DNA of 5,977 nt from Pseudomonadota bacterium (GTDB taxonomy: Bacteria > Pseudomonadota > Gammaproteobacteria > Arenicellales > UBA868). Position 1 is the stretch's first letter. Every line of letters begins with the position of its first letter. Below the pieces are notes generated by a model. The model saw only the letters and a program-made list of their open reading frames with translations, made no database searches and was not told the DNA's origin. The position numbers and the translations under genes are program-made. Below are positions 1 to 5,123 of this stretch, piece by piece. The DNA lies in contig JABJIU010000049.1 of assembly GCA_018661145.1 (NCBI GenBank), positions 1 through 5,977 on the forward strand, read 5' to 3'.

Positions 1-1835
1 GCGGTGCGCTCACCGTCGGTCATGGCCATCGCTGACAGGCAGGCAAGGCTCCCCAGGGTCGCTGGGTCATCAAGCGCCACAACAGGACGCCCGGCGATCG
101 GGGCCTCAAGGCGCTCTGCGATATCAGTGGTCGCCACGACATGGCGCGCGCCGCTGTCACCCAGCATGAACGCCAGGCGGTCGGCCGGATACTCCGGGTC
201 GAGCGGGAGATAGGCTGCACCACACTTGAGAACACCAAGGATCGCTACGACAAGCTCAAACGAGCGATCCAGGGCCAGTGCAACGATCGTCTCAGGGCCG
301 GCACCGAGGTCACGCAGGTGACGTGCCAGCTGGTTGGCCCTGATCTCGAGCTCGCTGTAGCTGAGCTCAGTGCCTTCGAACACCAGTGCCGTCGCATCGG
401 GCGTGCGCAGGACCTGCGCCTCGAACAGACCAGGCAGCGTCTCTGGGCCCTCAAGCACGTGATCGGTCGCGTTGAACCCCTCGACCACAAGGTCGCGCTC
501 GTCGGCGTCCAGAAGGTCAAGGCTGCCAACCGCAGCATTCGGCGATGAAGCCATCGAGGACAGAAGACGCTCGAAACGCTTCGCATGGCGACAGAGAGCA
601 TCTCGTGAATAATACTGGCCGTTGGCATCTACATCAAAGGCGATACCCATCCCCGGATGATCTTCATAAGAAATGAAGGAAATATCCGGGACAGGGCCGT
701 TGGAAAGATTATGGGTCGTCGAAGAGCACGAGCCCAAGCGCTGAGCGACATCGAATGGCATACTGTTGACGCTGATCGGGGCGAGCTGATCATCCTGTGG
801 CCCCATAGAGAGCGCGTCACGCAGGTCATCCTGCGAAAACTGTTGATGGCGGAGCGCAGCATTCTGTTGTCGTTTGGCCTGCTGCAAAACATCTGCCACG
901 TTCTCAGACGGATGCAGCTGAAAACGCATTGGCATGGCGTTGGCCAACATCGCCGGCGTGTTGCGGACCCGACGTCCGGTGCGACCCAGCAGCGGCGCCG
1001 ATATCATGATATCGCGCTTGCCCGTGAGCCGATGAACATAGATGGCAACCGCAGCCATCACGAGGTTCGGCACGCTGACGCCGGCCGCGCGCGCCCGAAC
1101 GCGCAAGGCGTCCGACAAAGGCGCAGAAAGCTCGAAGCTCTCGCGAAGGAAAGCAGGCGGGGCCGGGAGCAACGTTTCCGCAAGGCGCACGGGGTCTGGC
1201 CGGCCCGACAGAAGACCGCGCCAGTAGTCGCGATCTTTCAGCCATCGAGCGCTATCGCGGTAGTCAGTTTCCTCTCGGGCAAGCTCGTCCACCGGAACAT
1301 AATCAACCGCACCTGGACGGTGCCCAGCAACCAGTTCGCCGTAAACATCTGCGACGCGGCGCTGCAGCACCGCACCGGCTCGCCCATCAAGGATCAAATG
1401 GTGGTAAATCTGAACCCAACGGTGTCTGTCCTCTCCAAGCCTGATCAGGGCCCAGGAAAAAAGCGGTGAGCGCGCAACATCGAACGGTGTTCTGAGCCGA
1501 CCACTTACCCAACTCTGGGCCGCCGCCTCGGGGTCCGGCTGGTCGGAGAAATAGAGCACCAACGGTGCCCAGTCTGCCAGCTCCACGACATGCTGTACGA
1601 GGCTGCCATCAGCCTCCTCAAACCTGAGGCGAAGCGTTTGGGTTTCGGAGACAACCAGTTGGGTGGCCCGGATGAACAGGTCTGTATCGAGGGCGCCATC
1701 GATCTGCGTGTACTGACCGATTACATATGCGCAATCATCAGCAGCCAGGGCTTGCCCGAACCAGACGCCCTGCTGCACACGCAAGAGGGGCGTGCCACCG
1801 GGTTTTCCCTGGATCTGAATGGAGGCCTTATTCAT
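1..1835 (-). CDS. Nonribosomal peptide synthetase, EntF-like condensation domain plus start of adenylation domain (3' end outside window)
   Basis: Reading leftwards from ATG at 1835-1833, the frame stays open for 611 codons to the window edge, so the C-terminal part is missing. Residues about 15-435 form a condensation domain: LRVQQGVWFGQAL (C1-like), TLRLRF near 70, the catalytic HHLILDG at 145-151 (HHxxxDG with the second His and Asp-Gly intact), NTPAMLANAMPMR near 292-304 and RHQQFSQDDL near 329. The C1 region and the wording around HHLILDG recall EntF rather than a typical internal LCL domain. An adenylation domain starts near residue 465, with A1 (LSYSELEIRANQLARHL, 491-507) and A2 (LKCGAAYLPLDPEYPADRL, 536-554). 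The substrate-code residues lie outside the window, so the amino acid used is unknown. The cytosolic enzyme should load and condense an amino acid onto a carrier-bound acyl or peptidyl group. The divergent MbtH-like gene supports this. Siderophore assembly is inferred, not shown. The start choice is uncertain because the frame is open upstream to 2057. Confidence 0.93.
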   Translation of the reverse strand, partial: MNKASIQIQGKPGGTPLLRVQQGVWFGQALAADDCAYVIGQYTQIDGALDTDLFIRATQLVVSETQTLRLRFEEADGSLVQHVVELADWAPLVLYFSDQPDPEAAAQSWVSGRLRTPFDVARSPLFSWALIRLGEDRHRWVQIYHHLILDGRAGAVLQRRVADVYGELVAGHRPGAVDYVPVDELAREETDYRDSARWLKDRDYWRGLLSGRPDPVRLAETLLPAPPAFLRESFELSAPLSDALRVRARAAGVSVPNLVMAAVAIYVHRLTGKRDIMISAPLLGRTGRRVRNTPAMLANAMPMRFQLHPSENVADVLQQAKRQQNAALRHQQFSQDDLRDALSMGPQDDQLAPISVNSMPFDVAQRLGSCSSTTHNLSNGPVPDISFISYEDHPGMGIAFDVDANGQYYSRDALCRHAKRFERLLSSMASSPNAAVGSLDLLDADERDLVVEGFNATDHVLEGPETLPGLFEAQVLRTPDATALVFEGTELSYSELEIRANQLARHLRDLGAGPETIVALALDRSFELVVAILGVLKCGAAYLPLDPEYPADRLAFMLGDSGARHVVATTDIAERLEAPIAGRPVVALDDPATLGSLACLSAMAMTDGERT

Positions 1836-1846
1836 CGTTGGTGCAT
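1832..1846 (-). other. Four-codon leader ORF (MHQR) overlapping the synthetase start
   Basis: ATG at 1846-1844 sits 10 bases after the only good Shine-Dalgarno (AGGAG at 1861-1857). It reads Met-His-Gln-Arg and stops at TGA 1834-1832. That stop overlaps the synthetase ATG (1835-1833) as ATGA in a different frame. The synthetase ATG is 21 bases from the Shine-Dalgarno, too far for direct initiation. Termination-reinitiation from this mini-ORF would explain the layout. Chance, or an unrecognised upstream start, are the alternatives. Confidence 0.3.
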
Positions 1847-1856
1847 AACTTATTTT

Positions 1857-1879
1857 CTCCTGATCAACCACACGATCAG
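1857..1879 (-). promoter_or_regulatory. Inverted repeat touching the Shine-Dalgarno of the synthetase transcript
   Basis: On the plus strand CTGATC (1860-1865) and GATCAG (1874-1879) form a perfect 6-bp inverted repeat with an 8-base spacer. In the synthetase mRNA the second arm runs directly into AGGAG (1861-1857). A hairpin would therefore partly cover the ribosome binding site; as DNA the same repeat could be a repressor operator. A nested CCAC/GTGG pair (1868-1871 and 1879-1882) shares the site and competes with the first pairing. The sequence shows the symmetry only; function is inferred. Confidence 0.35.
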
Positions 1880-2008
1880 TGGTCAGAAACTGGAGAATAA
1901 ATTCAAACAAGAAACTTCCAGATTGGCCACCCCACCAAACCGCGCGCACCTCCTGGTGATGCGTCGTAAGGCGCACAATTCCATCGACAGCACTGGATGC
2001 TGGGCCAG

Positions 2009-2038
2009 ATGACCTTATGATAAGTGAACAACGATAAT
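2009..2038 (+). promoter_or_regulatory. Candidate promoter for the MbtH-like gene
   Basis: ATGACC (2009-2014), an 18-base spacer and GATAAT (2033-2038) fit a sigma-70-type promoter moderately well, the -10 matching TATAAT at five of six positions. It lies in the AT-richer part of the divergent gap and would give an untranslated leader of roughly 40 bases. GATAA occurs twice, 14 bases apart (2019 and 2033), but this is not a convincing Fur box. I saw no clear promoter for the synthetase gene on the other strand. Confidence 0.35.
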
Positions 2039-2087
2039 AAATGCCCAACGTTGATCATCAGACGCAGTCACACAGGAGAAACAAACG

Positions 2088-2312
2088 ATGAGCAAGGACC
2101 ATGTCGATGACATCACAATCGACGGTGATCTTTTCCGGGTTCTCATGAATGATGAAGAGCAATATTCGATCTGGCCGGCTGGCGCTGAGAGCCCCGCTGG
2201 TTGGAGTTCTGTACGCGATGCCGGCACCAAGGACGAGTGCCTGGCTTATGTCGAAGAAAACTGGACCGACATGCGCCCCAAAAGCCTCCGTGACGCTATG
2301 GACGGGTCCTAG
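2088..2312 (+). CDS. MbtH-like protein (adenylation-domain activator)
   Basis: This complete 74-residue protein carries the MbtH family signature: NDEEQYSIWP (about residues 21-30), the P-x-GW step (AGWSSV, 37-42), a cysteine in ECLAYVEENWTDMRPKSL (about 50-67), and the family's invariant tryptophans. Length matches the usual 60-80 residues. MbtH-like proteins are small cytosolic partners that bind NRPS adenylation domains and are often needed for their solubility or activity. The start is supported by AGGAG at 2074-2078, nine bases before ATG. The gene is divergent from the synthetase at 1835, which is the likely partner. The stop TAG (2310-2312) lies inside the CTAG target duplication of the adjacent IS. 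Because CTAG was duplicated, the same stop would have been read before insertion, so the protein is intact. Any cotranscribed downstream gene would now be separated from it. Confidence 0.95.
   Translation: MSKDHVDDITIDGDLFRVLMNDEEQYSIWPAGAESPAGWSSVRDAGTKDECLAYVEENWTDMRPKSLRDAMDGS
2309..2312. repeat. Target-site duplication CTAG, left copy
   Basis: CTAG directly precedes the left inverted repeat and matches the copy at 3156-3159. Short palindromic TA-centred targets are usual for the IS427-type IS5 subgroup. Because CTAG is its own reverse complement, it could also be read as a 2-bp TA duplication with longer inverted repeats. It includes the stop codon of the MbtH-like gene. Confidence 0.75.
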
Positions 2313-2330
2313 GGCGTGTCGTCATTTAAG
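2313..2330 (+). repeat. Left terminal inverted repeat of the IS
   Basis: GGCGTGTCGTCATTTAAG pairs with the right end at 3138-3155. The two differ only at the third base (C here, T in the right end read outward). Similarity stops after the 18th base. Confidence 0.88.
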
Positions 2331-2389
2331 GGATTCTCAAAGCGTGTAAAGCGTGATTCATAGGGGACCTTCAATTGAGGAGGTTTGCG

Positions 2390-3146
2390 ATGAGGCGCTA
2401 TGGCTTGCGGGACGACCAGTTTAGCCGGATCGAGAATTTTCTGCCGGGTCGGCCGGGGAGCGTGGGCCGTGACAGCCAACTGGGCAACCGGGTTTTCGTG
2501 TAAGCGGTGATCTGGAAGTTCCGGTCGGGTGCGCCTTGGCGCGATCTTCCAGAACGTTTCGGCGATTGGAAGAACACCCATAGGCGGTTCAGCCGGTGGG
2601 CGCAAAGTGGGGTCTGGGAGAGGCTTTTCGAGGCCTTGGCGGATGATCCCGACAACGAATATGCGATGATCGACGCCACCATCGTGCGGGCCCATCAGCA
2701 TAGCGCGGGAGCCAAAAAAAGAAGGCCAAGACCAAGCCATAGGCCGTTCCAGAGGCGGCCTGACGACGAAAATCCATGTCATCGTCGATGCTCTGGGAAA
2801 TCCGCTGGCACTCAGCCTGACCCCAGGACAGGCCCACGACATCACGCAGGCCGAAACGCTGGCCGCTCAAGTCACGCCCGCAGCGCTCCTCGCCGACAAG
2901 GCCTACGACAGCGACACGTTCATCGACAGCTTGAAACGGCGCGCCATCAAGCCAGTCATCCCGCCCAAGGCCAACCGCAAGGTCAAACGCGACTGTGATT
3001 TCGCGCTCTACCGCGAGCGCAATCTCGTCGAACGATTCTTCAATACAATCAAACACTTCCGAGGTATCGCAACTCGCTACGAAAAAACCGCCCGAAACTA
3101 CCTCGCCGGACTTCACTTGTTCTGCGCACTGGCTTGGCTTAAATGA
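2390..3146 (+). pseudogene. IS5/IS427-type transposase, interrupted by a stop codon and a frame change
   Basis: ATG at 2390 follows AGGAGG (2378-2383). Thirty-seven codons (MRRYGLRDDQFSRIENFLPG...) end at TAA 2501-2503, where relatives usually carry glutamate, so GAA to TAA is the likely change. The same frame resumes (WRDLPERFGDWKN, then AMIDATIVRAHQHS) up to an A7 run at 2714-2720. Homology then continues in the +1 frame (EGQDQAIGRSRGGL) to TGA 3144-3146 inside the right inverted repeat. DDE residues are all visible: Asp in MIDAT (2672-2674), Asp in LLADKAYD (2895-2897) and Glu in NLVERFF (3030-3032). The last sits in a perfect Y-(2)-R-(3)-E-(6)-K signature (YRERNLVERFFNTIK). The frame change could be the programmed shift known in parts of this family, but the TAA blocks a full-length product. 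Reinitiation at GTG 2504 or later would lack the N-terminus. Confidence 0.92.
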
Positions 3147-3155
3147 CGACACACC
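3138..3155 (-). repeat. Right terminal inverted repeat of the IS
   Basis: Read outward-in on the minus strand this is GGTGTGTCGTCATTTAAG, matching the left end at 17 of 18 bases. The transposase stop codon lies within it. Confidence 0.88.
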
Positions 3156-3159
3156 CTAG
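3156..3159. repeat. Target-site duplication CTAG, right copy
   Basis: CTAG follows the right inverted repeat directly and matches the left copy at 2309-2312. Removing the element and one copy restores a continuous sequence from the MbtH-like stop codon into TTTTGATTCC. Confidence 0.75.
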
Positions 3160-3314
3160 TTTTGATTCCTACGTAAACTGAGATTTTTTGTTGCCCGCGT
3201 TTAAACTAGAGCCGGCGATTATGATCGCACTGCTGGGCACCGCCCGTTGCTCGAATGAGAGAGAGGCCACCCTGGCGGCTATCCAGAAAGAGGCGTGCGA
3301 GCCCATAATGCCCG

Positions 3315-3518
3315 ATGCGCCTCAAATGGACCCGCACCTATCCTGACGCCAAACGAGACTTCACCGCCCGTGACGGTGATGGGTTTGCCCGCGTCTACTA
3401 AATCCCAGAGAAGGGCGAATGGCAGTGGAACGCTGCCCGTCAGACACAGTTGGGAAGCGGTAGGGCCGGGTCGAAGACAGAGGCCGCACTGGTGGGTGAA
3501 AGGGCTTTGCTGGGATGA
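3315..3518 (+). pseudogene. Small hypothetical protein gene with an in-frame TAA
   Basis: From ATG at 3315 the frame reads MRLKWTRTYPDAKRDF, then TARDGDGFARVY, a TAA at 3399-3401, and continues with IPEKGEWQWNAARQ and a Glu/Ala/Leu-rich tail to TGA 3516-3518. Across the stop it reads like one small cytosolic protein of about 67 residues: basic start, a DGDGFARVY turn, a W-Q-W strand, then a helical end. I recall such proteins as unnamed alphaproteobacterial hypotheticals, but no domain can be named. The TGA overlaps the next ATG by 4 bases (ATGA), which supports the frame after the stop being genuine. One base change, or a sequencing error, would explain the TAA. No strong ribosome binding site precedes 3315. 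Confidence 0.5.
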
Positions 3519-3709
3519 TCTCCGACCGCGACATATGGATCGCTGCCAACGAGGTCATTAAGGGCTACGACGAGCCGCTGTTGCACGCTGCCCAGAAATA
3601 CGATGCGCTGTTGGATCAGGGGGAAATGGATGGCTGCCGCGTGTGGCGACGGATCAGTCAGGTGATCGAGGAACTGCTTGAGACAAAGCCGACCGGAGCC
3701 GTGCATTGA
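3515..3709 (+). CDS. DUF6961-like small protein
   Basis: This 64-residue, mostly helical, acidic protein has no signal peptide or membrane segment. Its layout resembles the DUF6961 hypotheticals of Alphaproteobacteria: a start of Met-(x)-(D/R)-(E/D)-IW, a helix with alanines, then an LxxGExxGxxxWxRI step (LLDQGEMDGCRVWRRI, about residues 32-47) and a closing helix (SQVIEELLE). The family has no known function. ATG at 3515 has AGGG at 3501-3504. It overlaps the preceding broken gene by ATGA and the following nuclease gene by TTGA, so all three were probably translated from one mRNA. Family assignment is from memory of the pattern. Confidence 0.7.
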   Translation: MISDRDIWIAANEVIKGYDEPLLHAAQKYDALLDQGEMDGCRVWRRISQVIEELLETKPTGAVH

Positions 3710-4365
3710 AGGCCCCGCTCCGAGCTTCGTGGTTCCTGGCAGTGATGCTCTTTGCGACAGTCACCAACGCGCAGCAAACCACCATTCCAAGCTATGACGC
3801 AGCGCGAGATTCCTACTTCTGGCAGATGCTCTACGTGTTCGGCGGGGAGACTGCGTATTGCGGTGTGGAGTTCGATCGACAGAGGTCTGTGGATATCGAT
3901 GGCCAAGAGCTCACGGTCGAACACGCCTACCCTGCCGATTGGATGGCGGAGAGTTTCGGCTGCGAGAATCGCAACACATGCGCGAACCCGGAATATGGCT
4001 TTGCGGAAGCCGATCTTCACAACCTTTGGCCGGCGCTGGGCAGAATCAACTCAAGCCGTGGCGATTTGCCCTATGGAACGATCGAGCCAGACGGCAACAG
4101 GTTCGTCGAGTTTTGCCCCGACTACGAGCGGAGCAGCGGTTCCGATGCTGTCGTTGAGCCCCGTGACGAGGTGAAGGGTGATTTGGCACGGTCCGTCCTC
4201 TACATGTCTCATGCATACGGGTTTCCTCTCCACGGTCTCGACGAGTTACTGATCGACTGGCACAGAATGGACCAACCCGACGAGACCGAGCGTTGGCGTA
4301 ATTATGTGATTGAGCGCCTGCAGGGGAACCGAAACCCATTCATTGATGGAATGCTGCTTTGGTGA
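3706..4365 (+). CDS. Secreted endonuclease I-family nuclease (EndA/Vvn-like)
   Basis: This 219-residue protein starts with a clear signal peptide (Lys-Ala-Pro-Leu-Arg, a hydrophobic core, then TNA before QQTT, so cleavage near residue 22). The mature part has the endonuclease I pattern: LTVEHAYPADW (69-79), EADLHNLWPALGRINSSRGD (101-120), VKGDLARSVLYMSHAYG (156-172) and RLQGNRNPFID (204-214). By comparison with Vibrio vulnificus Vvn, His73 is the likely general base, and Glu72 and Asn115 the likely metal ligands. Cysteines at 52, 86, 92 and 137 suggest disulfides, fitting a periplasmic or extracellular enzyme that cuts DNA and perhaps RNA with little sequence preference. The TTG start is favoured because GGAG at 3695-3698 lies 7 bases upstream, it gives a complete signal peptide, and it overlaps the previous stop by 4 bases. 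No immunity gene is recognisable. Confidence 0.9.
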   Translation: MKAPLRASWFLAVMLFATVTNAQQTTIPSYDAARDSYFWQMLYVFGGETAYCGVEFDRQRSVDIDGQELTVEHAYPADWMAESFGCENRNTCANPEYGFAEADLHNLWPALGRINSSRGDLPYGTIEPDGNRFVEFCPDYERSSGSDAVVEPRDEVKGDLARSVLYMSHAYGFPLHGLDELLIDWHRMDQPDETERWRNYVIERLQGNRNPFIDGMLLW

Positions 4366-4402
4366 GGCCCCATTGCGTGACTTCACCTCGTCCGAAGCCA
4401 AT

Positions 4403-4432
4403 TTGACCTGACCAACGGATGGGGAGTATTTC
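4403..4432 (+). promoter_or_regulatory. Candidate promoter for the pentapeptide-repeat gene
   Basis: TTGACC (4403-4408), an 18-base spacer and TATTTC (4427-4432) lie in the 91-base gap after the nuclease gene. Each box matches the sigma-70 consensus at four to five of six positions. The pentapeptide-repeat gene could therefore be transcribed separately from the overlapping group upstream. Confidence 0.35.
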
Positions 4433-4456
4433 AGGTAACTGACGAAGGAGTAAACC

Positions 4457-4768
4457 ATGCGTTGGTTGATTGTCGTGGCGTTGAACATTGTCCTTGCGGG
4501 GAGCGCCATCGCCTATGACGAGAATGACTTGCATCTCCTCGATTCTGAGCTGTGGCGTATTGAAAACTGCTCTGAGTGCGACCCCGGAAATGCCGACCTT
4601 CGCTTTGTCGACTTCAGCGGTGCTTACCTCAGCGGTGCCGACCTCCGCGGTGCCAACCTCGACGGTGTTGATCTCAGCGACTCTGATCTCGGTAATGTCA
4701 CGCTATCTGGTGCCGTGTTCTGCAATACTGCTATGCCGGACGGCACGGTCCTCTACTCAGGCTGCTGA
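4457..4768 (+). CDS. Secreted pentapeptide-repeat protein
   Basis: A 103-residue protein with a signal peptide (MRWLIVVALNIVLAGSAIA, cleavage near 19) followed by a short acidic segment, a C-x-x-C (38-41), nine consecutive pentapeptides at 46-90 (A-D/N-L-x-x, for example ADLRG ANLDG VDLSD) and a tail MPDGTVLYSGC. The repeats should fold into about two coils of a right-handed quadrilateral beta-helix. Cysteines at 38, 41, 89 and 103 could form disulfides that cap the helix outside the cytoplasm. The MPDGT...GC ending recurs in small secreted pentapeptide proteins. No molecular function is established for this group, and nothing indicates a gyrase-protecting Qnr-type role: it is too short and is exported. 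AAGGAG at 4445-4450 lies 6 bases before ATG. It shares the strand of the nuclease gene but is not overlapping. Confidence 0.88.
   Translation: MRWLIVVALNIVLAGSAIAYDENDLHLLDSELWRIENCSECDPGNADLRFVDFSGAYLSGADLRGANLDGVDLSDSDLGNVTLSGAVFCNTAMPDGTVLYSGC
4592..4726 (+). repeat. Nine-unit coding repeat, 15-bp period
   Basis: The pentapeptide codons repeat every 15 bases, most clearly at 4617-4676 where units end in a GGTG core followed by a (G/T)A-CTC or GATCTC step. The DNA units are diverged, so protein selection rather than recent slippage probably maintains the pattern. Confidence 0.75.
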
Positions 4769-4960
4769 GTGGTGGGAGGACTGGCAGAGCCGGCAGTGAG
4801 CGGTGTAGCAGGGGTGAATGAGGTGGGGGGCATTGCTGAACGCTGGGCGTCGTTGCGGTCGGGGACAAACGAAGCGGATGGGGCAAACTTGCTTCAAACG
4901 CAACCCACCACGCTTCAAACCATCAAAAACACTTGCAATCAGGGGGGCGTCCGTAGATGA

Positions 4961-5047
4961 CAGTGCCCATTCGCCATCCGTCACATCGCTTACATAACAA
5001 AGTCCACGACGGTCATAATCAAGTCGAATGATTTCAGTCCAAGACAT
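4961..5047 (-). pseudogene. 5' remnant of a second IS5-family transposase gene
   Basis: From ATG at 5047-5045, with a strong AGGAGG five bases upstream, 29 codons read MSWTEIIRLDYDRRGLCYVS and then DVTDGEWAL. This is the conserved N-terminus of a group of IS5-family transposases (Y-x-R-x-x-L-x-Y-x-S-D-x-T-D-x-E-W-x-L), clearly different from the IS at 2313-3155. After Leu-29 the expected proline-rich (PLLP-type) segment is absent. The frame remains open by chance through unrelated GC-rich sequence to TGA at 4757-4759, overlapping the end of the pentapeptide gene. The helix-turn-helix and all catalytic residues are missing, so it is not functional. I could not identify its inverted repeat. Confidence 0.72.
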
Positions 5048-5123
5048 ATCGACCTCCTTTAGTCTGCAAACCAAAAAAATCTTTAGTTATTGAAATCACT
5101 CATTGTTAATTTTCATTTATGAT

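Larger units (their letters stand above)
2313..3155 (+). mobile_element. IS5-family insertion sequence (IS427-type), 843 bp
   Basis: The element is bounded by 18-bp inverted repeats (GGCGTGTCGTCATTTAAG on the left, with one C/T mismatch on the right) and flanked by CTAG on both sides. Size, ends, target and the transposase sequence agree with the IS427 subgroup of the IS5 family. Intact ends and an exact duplication indicate a single insertion without flanking rearrangement. The transposase gene is damaged, so this copy should not move by itself, although the ends could still be used by an enzyme supplied from elsewhere. Confidence 0.92.

Noticed and set aside
657..1469. Long plus-strand frame (270 codons) opposite the synthetase gene
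   Set aside because: It is antisense to a condensation domain with intact motifs, is Arg-rich as expected for a shadow frame of GC-rich DNA, and shows no domain.
1590..2012. Plus-strand frame of 140 codons crossing the synthetase start and divergent gap
   Set aside because: Its first part is the reverse of synthetase codons and it has no ribosome binding site or family resemblance.
2019..2041. Possible Fur-type iron box (two GATAA motifs, AT-rich)
   Set aside because: The halves are direct repeats 14 bases apart, not the inverted arrangement of a Fur box, and the match to the consensus is poor.
2309..3152. Minus-strand frames of 178 and 187 codons across the IS
   Set aside because: They are reverse-strand shadows of the transposase; the plus strand carries the DDE and YREK motifs.
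3221..3346. Short plus-strand frame of 41 codons (MIALLGTARCSN...) after the IS
   Set aside because: It has no convincing ribosome binding site, no recognisable motif, and overlaps the better supported frame starting at 3315. The stretch 3160-3314 otherwise shows nothing I can name.
4246..4509. Minus-strand frame of 87 codons across the nuclease end and the pentapeptide gene start
   Set aside because: It is antisense to two well supported genes and lacks any motif.
4868..4920. GCTTCAAAC repeated twice about 22 bases apart as a possible array or binding-site pair
   Set aside because: There are only two copies with no conserved flanks; too little for a CRISPR array, and chance cannot be excluded.
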